Positions 49,205 through 61,071 of a DNA stretch of 64,000 nt are shown here, one piece after another. The stretch is from Balanoglossus misakiensis (lineage: Eukaryota; Hemichordata): positions 2,418,001 through 2,482,000 of the forward strand of contig CM082582.2 of assembly GCA_040954595.2 (NCBI GenBank), in the 5' to 3' direction. Numbering within the stretch: the stretch's first letter is position 1; every line of letters starts with the position of its first letter. The position numbers and the translations under genes are program-made. Under the pieces are notes generated by a model. The model ran no database searches. It was given only the letters and a program-made list of their open reading frames with translations, and was not told where the DNA came from.

Positions 49205-50136
49205 TTTCATGTTGACCTTGTGGAACCCCAGGTCAGTTTAAGTGGCCCAAAAGGAAATCACTTTAAGAAAAACTCATTATTATTGCTGTTAAACCTTAAT
49301 GTTGTTTTCTTGTTTGCATTCAGGCAAGTCAAGTATCAAAGAAGTTGCCAAATCAACAGCAAAGATAACAGCCACACATGAAGAGTCATCAATCTCAGAG
49401 TAAAGTTAGTGATACTTCTTCAACCACGATGGACAGTCTGATATTTGTCCTTGGAGAGACAAAAGAAGTCGAATAATTTGATAAATCACGAAATTCTTTG
49501 AAGGCCCTTCCCAATGATAAGAAGTTAATAAATGAATATACAGAAGCTAAGGTGAAAGTAGGAACAAAGCTGATGAAATCATACAGCATAGCCAAGCTGT
49601 CAATCAAAGAGTGGGAACAAGAATATTGCATAAATCATTGGGGTTGTGCACCAAATTTGGAAGATTACAAGAGAAATAAACGTATATTGAAATTGTACAA
49701 ACAAACAAAAATGGCAACACATTTTTTGAAAAGCTGGAATATTGATTATAACTGAGAGGTGAAGTATTTCCAGCTGTATGTGCATGCAATTTGATTACTC
49801 AGTGAGGACATATTTTGTACACTACACGTACATTCAGAAATATGGCATATTTTTCTAATGACATGGAGATTTTTGTGACTTCTGATGCAGAGTAAATATA
49901 CAAGATATTGTTAACTTTGGTGAATTTAAGTTCATTTTGTTGTGGTTTAATTTACTGTAAATAATTTTTCCAAATGTTTGCATTGTATAATTTACTTCCA
50001 AATCAGATGTTCTTTCCTTGTCATTTGCTACCAAAATTTAGTACCAAATGCATGGCATTTGTATGTCTGTGTTCAGGCTGTGGCCACAACCAATCTTGTA
50101 GCTGTGGCTGAGACTTTCAATTTTCTGCTTGATGTT

Positions 50137-50142
50137 AATAAA
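50137..50142 (+). promoter_or_regulatory. Polyadenylation signal after the SAP-domain gene
   Basis: AATAAA in GATGTTAATAAACAATAAC, about 380 bp after the last stop codon of the SAP-domain gene. Confidence 0.45.
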
Positions 50143-50727
50143 CAATAACTTTGTAGTTTTGAATTTTGATGGAAAGGCAATCATCTATATTTGTCACTCA
50201 TAAAAATGCACATTTCTTGACAATGTTGTTGAACCACTTCTCCCAAAATAATGGGACCCTTTGGTTTCAACCCCCAACCTGTCAGTGTTCAAATCTCACA
50301 TTGTAAACACCACCTGCACCTGCACTTTGTTAATACAAGGAGACTGGAAACAGTGTGCTACACAATAAATTGAGACAAAGGAGTGTTACAAGACTTAACA
50401 AACAAGTAATTAACATATGGCCTAGTTGCACAGGAAAATGCTACAAACAAGTTTTTCCCGCCCAAGTCAGACTGTGCGTGGCGTGGGTCCATAGCTGCAG
50501 CTGTGGTGTTTTCTGGCTAATTGTACTTTTCCTTTTTACGGGCTCTTTTTCCGTGTCGATCAGAAAATTGCCCGCAAAATGTCAGACAAAAATTGCCAGA
50601 AAACACCACTGCTATGACCCAGAATGAGATTATACTTAGGCCGTCCTCTGCATGCCATACTATCGATCGCACGTACCGAACGAAACTCGCATCACATGCA
50701 ATCCGAAAATAGCTGATAAGAACTTAC

Positions 50728-50941
50728 CTTCATTGTACAGTTTACCGTAAAAAGCAGTCTTACACCGACGATTACGTTGGCAGGAAATGAAGGCATCGAC
50801 TAAAACAACATGAATCGGATGTACCGCGTACCGCCCACACGATGCACATGTCTGTCGCGATACAATACCATAGACTATTTTACTTCTGTCCATTCGCTCG
50901 CAAACGTCGTTTTCTGAATGTGTTATGAGCTTTGGGCACAT
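50728..50941 (-). CDS. Possible first coding exon, hypothetical
   Basis: An ATG at 50941 opens a frame of 71 codons that ends at a good donor, AATGAAG|GTAAGTT, in a CpG-containing context. It encodes MCPKLITHSENDVCERMDRS and a cysteine-bearing segment TCASCGRYAVHPIHVVLVDA, then FISCQRNRRCKTAF. I do not recognise it and could not find a second exon, so it may be a chance frame. Confidence 0.25.
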
Positions 50942-51036
50942 TTAAGGACCGAAACGGGGAGATTTTTGACATTTTTTTGCCGAATTTTCGTCAAAACCTC
51001 GCCGTTTCGGTCCACGCCCGCCCACACATCATATAG

Positions 51037-51221
51037 GGCGTTCTCACTGGCACGTTTACACCGGTGCTACAGCGGTGTAGATTTGACACCGACGGAAAAA
51101 AACAAGTGAGAACGCTTTACACCGGTGTTGGGCCGGTGTTGATTTGCGACGGCGATGGGTGGCGGGTCAGGGCCAGTGCTGGGCCAGCGCTCCGACGCAA
51201 ATACTCAGTGAGAACGCAAAG
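51037..51221. mobile_element. Short GC-rich MITE with GCGTTCTCACT ends
   Basis: Inverted ends GCGTTCTCACTGG and CTCAGTGAGAACGC, with repeated ACACCGGTG motifs and an internal AAGTGAGAACGC. A further fragment with ACACCGGTGT and AGTGAGAAC lies at about 51666-51720. Non-coding. Confidence 0.6.
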
Positions 51222-51725
51222 ATAAACAAACACCGTTCAAAAGCGCCACCCTGCAGTGACTTTTGGGTATGTTTATTAGGTATAGCCCATTGTCTTTTTC
51301 CATTGTTAAGTCAATCACACTGGACGTGAGTGGTTTTCAAACCATTCGCAGTTTGCATGGTCTGCAACACTTCTGTCTGCTACCAACTTTCGGAAGGTTC
51401 TCTCGATCACCGAAAAGCTGAGGCATTTTCCATTTATGGATTAACATTCATTTACTTCTAAACATTATCAAAACTGTCACAAAGTCGTCTAGAACGCATA
51501 TGCAGGTATAGAAACTGCAACATGTTGCTGTAATGTCCTCGACGTCCTCAATTTTGTTAGTTGCCGTGTTGCTAAACATGGCCATTTAGACGATGTTTAT
51601 TTCAAAACAGTGGCCAAAAGTTTAGTGTGTGGACGCACGGAGATTCTGTGGACTAATCCCCTGTGTTTGCAGAGAGTAAACACTGGCATTACACCGGTGT
51701 CAAAACTTTTAGTGAGAACAAGACT

Positions 51726-52458
51726 ATGGAGGTACTAGATAGAAGGAGCGAGGACGCTATTGTTTCCTATAAACCCCATGTGCGTCTTAATCTGTTTGCA
51801 GATATCATTAGGATCTCATCCTTTTATCACCTGATAGGCGTTCATAAAAGCTGTGCGCTTGCGTAGATAAACAAATTATAGCTGGCGGCGTGTCTCCATG
51901 ATTTACATTTAGCATATTCAACCAGACCAAACTGCTGTGCCGAAAGTCTCTGCACTAGCAATTACAATGGTGACTATCGGGCATCCCACACCATCCCACG
52001 CGAACAAAAATACTTGCATCGGGAAGATTGGTTTTCAAAGAAAACCTAAGAACTTATTTTTTTTTGCGGAAGTTTGCGAAAAACTCAAAATATACATTTC
52101 AAAATCATGCTTTTTGGTTGTACAAAGAAGAAAAATAACGCCACAAGTCTTCCAAGACGTCCGCCTGACACGTTTCCGGTAGTGGTGATGCGTAAACTTC
52201 ACCCCTAGATGTAAATAAAAGTCACCACGCATATGTAGTACGCTCGTCCGCGATGTGCGCATTGTGTTTTTAATATCATAGAAATATTACCCCGTAGATC
52301 TTGCAAACCTAACTGTAAAATCGGCGGTAACGCACAGTGGGTTCAAAGGACGCTTTCAACACAGAAACACAAAGACTTAAGAAGCTTATCACACTTCAGA
52401 AGAAAGGGAGTTAATCCGCTTAAAATCCGTCCTCGCTCCTTCTCTCTAGTACCTCCAT
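51726..52458. mobile_element. Non-autonomous element with ~30 bp terminal repeats
   Basis: ATGGAGGTACTAGATAGAAG at the left and its near-complement at 52430-52458 extend over about 30 bp (both reach GGAGCGAGGAC). Total 733 bp; no transposase frame. The target duplication is unclear. It lies directly upstream of the Kolobok-like gene, so it could also be an independent insertion in that element's flank. Confidence 0.6.
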
Positions 52459-54130
52459 GCACACATGAAACCACGCAACCACGAGGCTGAAGCCTTGGAA
52501 ACCACCTAAGCTCGGCAATGCGTGTGTGCTCATGAATATGTAATATCTAATTCGCATATTCATGAAAAAGTAACCAAAAAAACAGGAAAACATTTTTAAA
52601 ATACCAATAAAAAATTAAAAAAAACTAAACATTTGCAGTTTTTCTTTATTTACAATTTGATATATTTTTAGATTTTCAGTGAAAATTTTTTTTAATTTTT
52701 CGAGTTTTTTTTAAACATGCCGGGTTCAGAGATTTGTCCTTCCATGACTAGGGAAGCAATCAGGGATCGTCACATACGTCGGGTGCGGGATAACACTGTC
52801 CGCGGAAATGTTGATTTTGTTGCCCCAACTACTGAAGATAAGACAGCAATTCAACGTAAAATTTCAAAGCTTCGAACTCTGATGAAGGAGGGTAGGGCAA
52901 CAAATTTTGACGTGTTATCAACGGTACTTGATTTCTTCCTGACGAGTCACGAAACGAACGGCAATGGTGGTATGCGTGACGAACCAGAAGAAGGTGCTTT
53001 CCACGAACCAGTGTACCAGAGGTGTCCAATAGAACGGACCAGATGTATTTGACAACGACCCTCTCTGTCCAGAACCTCGTAAAAACTGTCGAATCACACT
53101 CCGGAGCATGTCGAGGAACTCTTGCCTCAAAGCGCACGACTTTGATGGGCCACGCGGGGAGGGTCAGTTTCAAGTGCGAGGAAGATCACGGATTCAATTG
53201 AAATTCTTCGCCGTATTTGCCGAACGGGAGACTACTCGTCAACTACAGGTAAGTGTAAATACAGTGACATTGTATGATACGGACTTATATTGTTTTGTCA
53301 TCTTTTATTTACCAAGAATACGTCAATGTATTATGCTCTCGCGTCGTAACTTTGAAATGCTATGAACATTATCCAACAGATTGTTACACGGGTTGTTGTC
53401 AGCTGGCGTACGGACGCGGACTTATGACACTGTAACCAGCAGTGCAAATATGGGGTCGTTGAAGGACAAGTATAGAACGAAATGTAAGCTTACACTTTCT
53501 TATAGCTGAAACTATCTAGTTTTATATTTATTTGTGATCAGTCCTACTTTTAGTGTGGTCAACTTACATTGATTCTCAGACTGTTTCAATATATTGTATG
53601 ACCATGGAGTTACAGACATGACTGCAGCATATAAAGACATGTCAAGACAATTTTTTTTCCAAATGTATTAACTGTCGACCATCATCACAGTCACCCCATG
53701 ACTGTGCTGGCATATAAAGTAGGCAAATCATCACTAATATTTGGGTCGCCGCAAGGGAAAAGGGCCCTTATGCAAGTGTACGTCATTTTTAGTAATTTGC
53801 ATTTGAATAGGTGACGTTCTATGTGTGCTTTTCACATGCAAATATTCGCCTGCACGCTGGAGGAAAATGGATTTGTTCAGTATATTGCCCAACTTTTTCG
53901 AGAAAATGACAAAAGATATTCAAAGTATATCACGAAACACAGAACATTTATGTCATTTCTTCACTGAATTCGATTTCTATAGGTCAAAAAACACTTCTCA
54001 CGTAGAGCGTTTACATTGTATCTAATTTTATTCCCGCCATTTTGCTCAGTTCATATACACGTGACCTCAGCGCTAAGGAGGTCAGAGTCAGAAATCGCTG
54101 TGCTACTGATGTTTCCCGTTGCGTAAAATC

Positions 54131-57100
54131 ATGGCATTCTCGGTACCTCTCGACCCGCAATTAAATGCCGAGCTGCGGACTTTGCTCGAAGAACGCCACG
54201 ACGAGTTGGTCGAAACATTTAGTCCGCCGCAATCTAGGGAGAATTCCCAGTGTTCTGTTTCAGCCGATAGTGTACGCGATCACTGCCACCAGGGAGACGA
54301 CGACGATAGCGATGAAGACGAGCCAGTACCTGAAGCAGAGCCAGTCGAATTGGCGAGACTGTACTCTCAGTTACACCCAGAGATGGGTCAAGAAGATCGC
54401 GAAGAAGGAAATGACTGTGACGCCTTGGATAAGCCATCGGTGGAGGCCGTAATGCGGACTGGGTGTGTTTGTAAACACCAGTGCTACTCGAACTTTGCTG
54501 TGGACAGGGTGTGGGAATACCGTTTGAACATGTCAGAATTCCAGAAAGACCATCTTGATGTTCTCATCCTTGCAAAGTTAGAACAGTGTGAGGTTCATGG
54601 AGAACCTGTCCGTGGTGGTAAACGTGCGCGACAGTCCTTTGATTTACGTCTTTGATGGTCAACGCGTGTGTGAAAAAGTTTGGCGTTACATTCACAACTT
54701 GGGTGAGTGGCAGGGTATTTTTACGTTGGCACCAATGATTTATTTACACGTCGTGATATCCTCATCACACCCTGTGCGAGCATGAGTACTCGAAATGTGG
54801 ATTGTTAGGTGAATTATTGCATCCGATTGTTGATTTTTAATAGATTCCCCACATCACGTAGTTTACCGTAGTGCAGCAGTGACAGTCAATAAAGGATGAT
54901 GATGTCATCTTTTTCCTCCCTCACATGACCTTTGTTTACTTGGGGATTTTTCTCAAAGAGTTTTCTAAGTGTCCTGGCCCCCACAATCTTGATGTTGATT
55001 TTTTAAGAGAAGACACAACTTTACAGTAATTTCTTTTTAAATGTGTATCAAACGATTTTGAGAAGATTTAAACTACAGAGAAGTCATTGTTTTGACATAA
55101 TCTTGGGATAGTATTAGTTAGTATTATCATCCTATAACTCTAATTATAGGGGAGAAAAGGTTCAAGAATTTAAAGGCCCACTACAAAATCCATGGTGTGG
55201 TACCCAGATCTCATGGTCGTCGAGGAAAACGACCAGCCAATGCCTATTCATTTGAAGTAAGTATTACATTTCTGCATGCCATAACAAATATCTTTAAGAA
55301 GTATATTCTTATACCATGTAAATGTGTATAAGAGTGTACTTATACTTGGTAATAAATTTCATATTTATGGTTTATTATTATCACGCAAACATGTGCTTTT
55401 ATGTCAAAGGGACAGGAATAGGTGCTCAGTACAGACAGGTTTCCAGATTAGACAGGGTTCGGTTTATTGTTGCCTTGAGTCGTAACAAAGGCGTCAGGAT
55501 TTATTATAACACACCATGCAGCGAACACTCGATCGTGATTCGTCAATACGCCGTCACGTGACCGTAGTCATTTCGAACTGTTCCCTAGGGCATGATTTCG
55601 ATCGGTTTCTGCCTGGTACTGTTGCCTGGATGTGGTGTGTGTCATGTTTGGTGTGTTATAAAACACATGATGACTGACATATTCGGGCAACGGTGTATTT
55701 TTGATGACCTCGGGACTGCTAGTCACAACTAAAACAGTCTTGTTTTCCCTATGCCCTCAGTCCCAAGGTCATCAAAAATACACTGTTGCCCTCATTGTCA
55801 CAGTCAGTCATCATGTGTATACAGTAATACTGTATCTGGGCCCCTCAATATCTTGTCTCCTCCTCCTGACAGCTGCTTCATATGCTGGCCATCTTGAAGT
55901 AGTATTTTTCACCCACAGTTTGGAGCATGCCCAATTGACACTGAGACTTTCACATGGACCCTCCGACATTGAATCAGTGCTCGACCACACACAACATCCA
56001 CTTTGCAGGATGAGAATAAAAATCTTGTCAAAATGAATAAATGGTAGAGACCGATTATTCATTTCGGCCAGTTTTTCACTCTCGCATCTTCAAGTGGGAT
56101 GGAAGTTGTGTTTGGTCAACAATGATTCCCTATATCCACACGTAGAATAACAAATGGTGTCTTGTATCAAACATAATTAATGGAAAAAAGGGCAGTGAGA
56201 GAGAGACTTTGTCCCTTTAGGTGGTTTGCTATCTAACCTGTATATGTGTTCTCAGTGTTCACTAATTTATTTTGAGTGACTTAACTAGTCTTTTTTCCAA
56301 ACAGACAGTGCAAGATGCTGTTCAGTTCCTGGTCAGATATGCAGATGACAATGGTCTGCCTATGCCAGCTGCTCCTTGTGGTAGAGATGGAAGGCCTCCA
56401 ATTTATCTTCCATCCTGTGACACCAAGGCTGATATGTATAAGAAGTATGTGGAGGCCTGTAATGTTTGTCAGCCAACCAAGCAGCCTGTGGGGGAGACAA
56501 CTTTCCGAAATATCTGGAAATTGTGTGTACCACACATTCAGCGAATGGAACCTCGTACAGATGTGTGTGCCAAATGTGAACACTTCCGGAATGAAATTCA
56601 GTTTGCCTCAACAGAAGAAGACAAACTGAACTCTAGTATTGCATTCTCAGGACTCATTTTGAAATCACAAAATGAAAGAGAATTTCTGAACTTGTGCATT
56701 AGAAAGGCACAGGATGAACTCAGAGACATTGAAGTTCAGCCCCCATGTAGTCCTTGCTCTTATGATTTACATAATGTTCATTATACATTTGATTTTGCAC
56801 AGAGTTTTCTGCTGCCCCATCAGTCTCGTCAAGTTAGTCCACTGTATTTTCTGAATCCACTACGTGTAAATTGCTTTGGTATATGTAATGATAGTCAACA
56901 ATCTCAAATGAATTATCTGTTTGATGAGTCTGAGACCATTGGCATTGATAACAGAAAGTGCCATGGTGCCAATAATGTAGTTAGCATGCTTCACAATTAT
57001 TTTGAGGAGCATGGATTGGGTGAAAAGAGTTGTCATTGCCATGCTGACAACTGTGGAGGTCAGAATAAAAGCAAAACTGTCATTCATTATTTTTGTTACC

Positions 57101-57618
57101 GTACCAGTACTGGTTAACATGACGAAATTAATTATCATTTCTTGGAACCAGGTCATACAAAGTGCATTTGTGATGCTTGTTTCGGTAAGATTCGGCAAGT
57201 GTATCGTAGAAGTGATGTTGACACAGTTCAGCAGCTGGCAGACATTGTGTCAAAAAGTTCACGAATAAACAATGTGAAATGTTATGGCAGTCGGAATTCT
57301 GATCCCAACTTTCAATGGTTTGAGTGGGATTCATTTTTTTCTTCATTTCTCAAACCATTGAAGGGAATTCGTGTTTATCATCATTTTAGATTCACCAAGA
57401 ATGATCCTGGTGCTGTATATGTTAGAAAATTAGTCACAGATGATGAAATCCGTATAGATCTGCTCAAAAGAAATGCTACTTGGCCTCCATCACCACATAT
57501 AAAACCCTCTGTATTGCCTGCTGGAGGAATGAGTTTAGCCAGATGGAGAGAGTTACAGAAGGAAATTGTTCCATTTGTCAGACAGCCATTTAGACATGCA
57601 TTTTGCCCTGAAGAGTAA
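54131..57618 (+). pseudogene. Transposase-like HADNCGGQNK protein, nearly intact
   Basis: Three exons, 54131-54702, 55150-55256 and 56305-57618, with donors TTGG|GTGAGT and GAA|GTAAGT and phases 1 and 0 that agree. About 660 residues. The N-terminal region is acidic. It is followed by a Cys-rich block (CVCKHQCYSNF), VFDGQRVCEKVWRYIHNLG, KRFKNLKAHYKIHGVVPRSH and GRPPIYLPSCDTKADMYKKY. After these come a CxxC (DVCAKCEHF) and a probable RNase H-like core with Asp in TFDFAQ, Asp in CHADNCGGQNK, and VYHHFRFTKNDPGAVY. Related proteins are common in fish and invertebrates as uncharacterised or DUF7869-type (name from memory). Here the protein is enclosed in terminal inverted repeats, so it is the likely transposase. 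Lesions: a one-base insertion near 54642 and a TAA at 57115-57117 replacing a sense codon in the same frame. AATAAA occurs at about 57663. Confidence 0.8.
55440..56222. mobile_element. MITEs inside the nested transposon's intron
   Basis: Intron 2 (55257-56304) contains a hairpin whose arms are about 55663-55715 and 55765-55818 (TTTTTGATGACC pairs with GGTCATCAAAAA, GGGCAAC with GTTGCCC). A TA-MITE-like fragment (GACAGGTTTCCAGATTAGAC) lies at about 55435, and family B copy 3 lies at about 55880-56222 with AATGAATAAATGGTAGAGAC and a right end GAGAGAGACTTTGTCCCT. These make a third level of nesting. Confidence 0.7.
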
Positions 57619-60600
57619 ATCCAAAAACCCACTGAATACTCTTGCATGTATGTAGTACTGAAAATAAATGCAAACTTGTAAATATTTAAATGTTATCTGA
57701 AAAAAATGATAGTTAGAATTGTATGTAGCAATATCAGTGATGTAATGGTTGGAGTTCTGACACTACAGGTAGCCATGGCAACAGTTTAGATGGAGACTGC
57801 TGGTAGCCATGGCAACAGTTATGTCAATAATGTCATGTAAATATTCATATTTTCGGAGGATGTGATGTGTAGAGTTTTGGCACTTGTGGTGTCTAATAAA
57901 ATGTATTTTTAAATAGAACTAGCATCATCTTGTGTGCTTTCAACCCCTATGATATAATGGAATGACAGACACCCCCTCTCCCCCTAAAAAGTTGATTTAG
58001 TCAGTACCTACGGTATAAATGGATACAGATCTTCCATGTAGTTGGGAAAAGATGTTTGGTTTTTAAACCTCTTTATTGTGAAACAAAAACAGTGAATTTT
58101 ATTTGTGGGCTGAGGTCAAAGGTCATATGTCACATTCAATGGGCCACAAATGCCATTTCCAGGTGTAAGTTCATAGTGAGCGGCACACATATGAAAAGAG
58201 GAGTACAGGTACTATCAAAAAACGACAAAAAATAAAAATCGAAAAATCCATGCATAAGGGCCCTTTTCCCTTGCGGCGGCCCATTTCTCGTCTGTCTTTT
58301 TTTTTTATTCAGTTTTTGAGAAGTACCGACAAACTGTCCACAATGAAGCGGTCAAATCCATGGATGATGCATTAAACGAGGTATGACATTTCACCACCCA
58401 AAAACAACTAAATAAATGTTATTTGATATTTTTATCATGCCACATTTTATCCGTGTGTTCATATAGGCCTAATAAATTTTGTTTTTGAATCCAATTTCAG
58501 GAAATCGCATCGGAAGACCGCACCATTAAGCTGGGGATTGAAAATATGAGCGATGCATGACACGGTACATGAAAGAATGCACAAAACTCTGACATAGTTG
58601 TACTTGGTGACATGTATGTAACAACTTTTCGTTAGAAATAACATTTTTCATCTCTATGGCAATGATGGTTATATGTATGGTAATGTGTTACCCTTACACG
58701 CACTCAATCGCATCGCTATTTCTGTCGACAGTGAGTATTGTGTTTGGCATCAACACACTTCTCCGAACTGACATGCCACATGCTTTGACGTATACTGTTA
58801 TTGTAATATATGGCAATTTTGGATTAAATTCGAATAACTTTATTTGTAACTATTTTTCTTTGTTTTAGAACCCATAAGTGCATCCATAAGAAGTTGGTCA
58901 GGAAGCACGATGACCCGTGTTCCCAAAGACACGAGATGGTTGGGATCAGGCGATTTTATAACTGGGCTGATGAAAAAGGTAAAACATAGTATTAACACGG
59001 TGCTTTCCCATCAGTATCAGTAAAATCCTTGCTAAATGTTTTTACAAAACTTGAGGCATGTACATGGACCACATATAAAACGATAATTATAATTCTATGC
59101 AAGAAAATATGTCACACTGACAACCGGCTATTGCAAATGATTACATTTACAGGGGTTCCAATTTTAGTTCATGGCCACGACAACAACGCGTCTGTAAACA
59201 AATTCCTGCGAGAGGAAAGGCCAGATACCATCAGCAGCAACGACACATGGCATGGTAAGGCTTCATTCTTACTTGACAGGGGAAGGTGTAGCAGCAAAAA
59301 CACTTTTGATCATCTGTAAACTTATAATTTGAAAGTGAATATGTGTATTCAGGTTTGTTTTCAAGGCAGAGTTGCATCAATCCAGGCACCATTAATTGAT
59401 TCTGTTTCATCGTGTACACGTAGGCGAGGAGCTGTAACATCAATGCTTGTTTTTATTTTACAGTTACCAAGGCAATAGGCCGAGAGATGAAACGAGTAAC
59501 CACGGGGACACAACGAAACATGAACGTAACCTGGCACCCTGAACTTGCAGATAAAGGTAAAATCACACACATTTTATGTTTTCTCAATCGCAATGTTAAG
59601 TTTTCACTTTTGGTCAGGTATCTGTGGTTACGAGTTTCTGTTTCATGTTCAGTTTTATGCGTTGAATATTTTTTTTTCTCTTATGCAGCTTTGAAAATGG
59701 AGATATTAAACGTAAAGCCATTTCGTTTGTGATAACAATTATTACAAATTCAACTATGTGTTCACCTCTCCACAGGGGCCAATGTAAAGACACATTGCTA
59801 CTGGGCCATGACACGGGCAAAACAACACCTTCTGGACAATGGCAACACAACCCGGGCACGAACCGAAGCAGCGGCGCTAATCCGAAAAAAATTAGACAAT
59901 ATTGTCGCTCATTATCAGGTAATTACCTTTGAATGAAACAAAAATAACTTTTTTGATTAAATAAAATAGTTGAAAATGTAACCATCGCCATCACACATTC
60001 TTTTAAAGTTATCTGTGGATGCCAACATCAGGACAAAACCGTGACTGTGTTTCTTAAATTCCATCAAATAGACGGTACATGTTATCTTTTCGATCTGTAG
60101 GATAATCACGCTGGGTGTGACCCAAAATCGAGGTGTCGGAATAGCGCGAATTACGAAGCATCGTTCCGCCCAATCAGGCAATCGAAAGCAGCTGACCTCC
60201 TGAGGCATGCAGTTAGAAAGACGCAGCTGTACAAGAAGCCAGAGAATTATGTTGATGTGAGTTTTTTAAGTATTACATAGCATGAGGTAAATGTAGGTGT
60301 GCTTAGCTATGTGTATTGAATGACAATGTTTAGCTTGAAACACGATTTCAGAATACAGGTACATGTAGTTACAATGTGCAGTGTTTGAACACCACCATGC
60401 AGCAGATAGAGCATAGCAGTATTTCTCTCAGGCTTTCTTGTACCGAGATTATGCTGTAGTTTTTGTCAGCTATATGCAGACACGATTATGGAAAACCAAA
60501 GTCTCTACTCTTTGTAAAGATTGTATTTTATTTTCCATTCTAGTGTAAAGACACACACTATGTTGAGAGCTTCAACAATGTTGCGCATCCCATTAAAAAA

Positions 60601-61071
60601 AAAACTCCTATAAATTCAGGAGTGATCTCACCTGTCTGGACTGGGTAAGTTTTATTTTATTTCCGAGTGTGTTCATGTTTTCCCCATGATAATTTACAAT
60701 GTTTCTGTGCAAGCTTATCACTGACAAAACAATAAAATATGACGCAGAAGCGAAAGTGGTGTCAACCAATACCAGGAAGAGTCGGCGAGGAAGGCAGTAC
60801 AGGAGGAGGTCTGAGCGCAGGGTATTGACGGAAAAAACAAGTCGTTGGAGGACCAATGTGTGGAGGCGTTTTGTCGAAGAAGTTTTTAGTGCCTCTCTGT
60901 AGAAACCCAGAGACGTATGCTCTAGTGCATACACATACCAAACGGCCCTTATCAGGGCCACCACATCCTTCAAAAAGAGAACTACCGTAATCACCAAAAC
61001 ACTTCGTAATAAAAAATTAAAAAGAAATGCACAAATCATTACACAGGCACACATACTCACATATAAAAGTG

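Larger units (their letters stand above)
43575..49755 (+). pseudogene. SAP-domain repeat-family gene, multi-exon, decayed
   Basis: Exons supported by consensus splice sites with matching phases: 43776-43924, 44044-46817, 47675-47784, 48166-48528 and 49324-49755, with probable small 5' exons 43575-43623 and 43731-43759. The main exon holds a conserved LARKYGLTAANGGQILKEYA-like helical region and a Cys/His cluster (YQCICG, about 45662). It also holds a SAP DNA-binding motif (VADLRRELDARGEETEGLKK, about 45830) and LHDLKGHIHNVLEEIP (about 46020). A later exon is acidic, and the last contains EFDK-like and YKQTKMATHFLKSWNI segments. In-frame stops at 44565-44567 and 45643-45645, a frameshift near 44915 (poly-G) and more in the last exon show that it is inactive, unless these are assembly errors. 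The whole resembles multicopy uncharacterised proteins of marine animals; I suspect a large DNA transposon, but no termini were found. A SAP domain suggests DNA or chromatin binding. Confidence 0.65.
53743..58282 (+). mobile_element. Complete 4540-bp DNA transposon with 32-bp TIRs
   Basis: The terminal inverted repeats 53743-53774 and 58251-58282 match at 31 of 32 bases (left GGGTCGCCGCAAGGG..., right ...CCCTTGCGGCGGCCC). Each is flanked by ATTT (53739-53742 and 58283-58286), a 4-bp target-site duplication. Between them lies one gene (54131-57618) with three exons, and the element contains two further non-autonomous insertions in its second intron. It lies in an intron of the transposase gene 52717-60902, whose exons keep phase across the insertion. 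The near-identical termini and single stop codon suggest a younger insertion than its host. Confidence 0.93.
52717..60902 (+). pseudogene. Kolobok-like DDE transposase gene, inactivated
   Basis: Eleven exons with consistent phases: 52717-53248, 53380-53483, 58313-58380, 58501-58613, 58869-58978, 59153-59254, 59464-59556, 59776-59918, 60101-60256, 60544-60644 and about 60745-60902. The first exon has a Cys/His block (SHSGACRGTLASK, then GHAGRVSFKCEEDHGFN). DDE candidates: Asp in DARHGTR (exon 4), Asp in LVHGHDNNASVNKF with NDTWHG following, and Glu in DTHYVESFNN. CYWAM and CDPKSRC motifs lie between, and the tail RRVLTEKTSRWRTNVWRRFV is basic. Transposases of this type cut and paste DNA in the nucleus. 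Damage: a frameshift near 53020, TGA at 53199-53201 (Trp position), TGA at 58558-58560 and 58570-58572 (Arg positions), and a frameshift at the last junction. The second intron (53484-58312) carries a complete foreign transposon. Superfamily name is from memory; another DDE family is possible. Confidence 0.75.

Noticed and set aside
53108-53365. Frame starting MSRNSCLKAHDFDG
   Set aside because: The correct frame of this exon is the one giving SHSGACRGTLASK and NSSPYLPNGRLLVNY, which also fits the splice phase.
56281-56629. Several 80-100 codon frames opposite or shifted to the transposase exon
   Set aside because: Shadows of the real exon 56305-57618.
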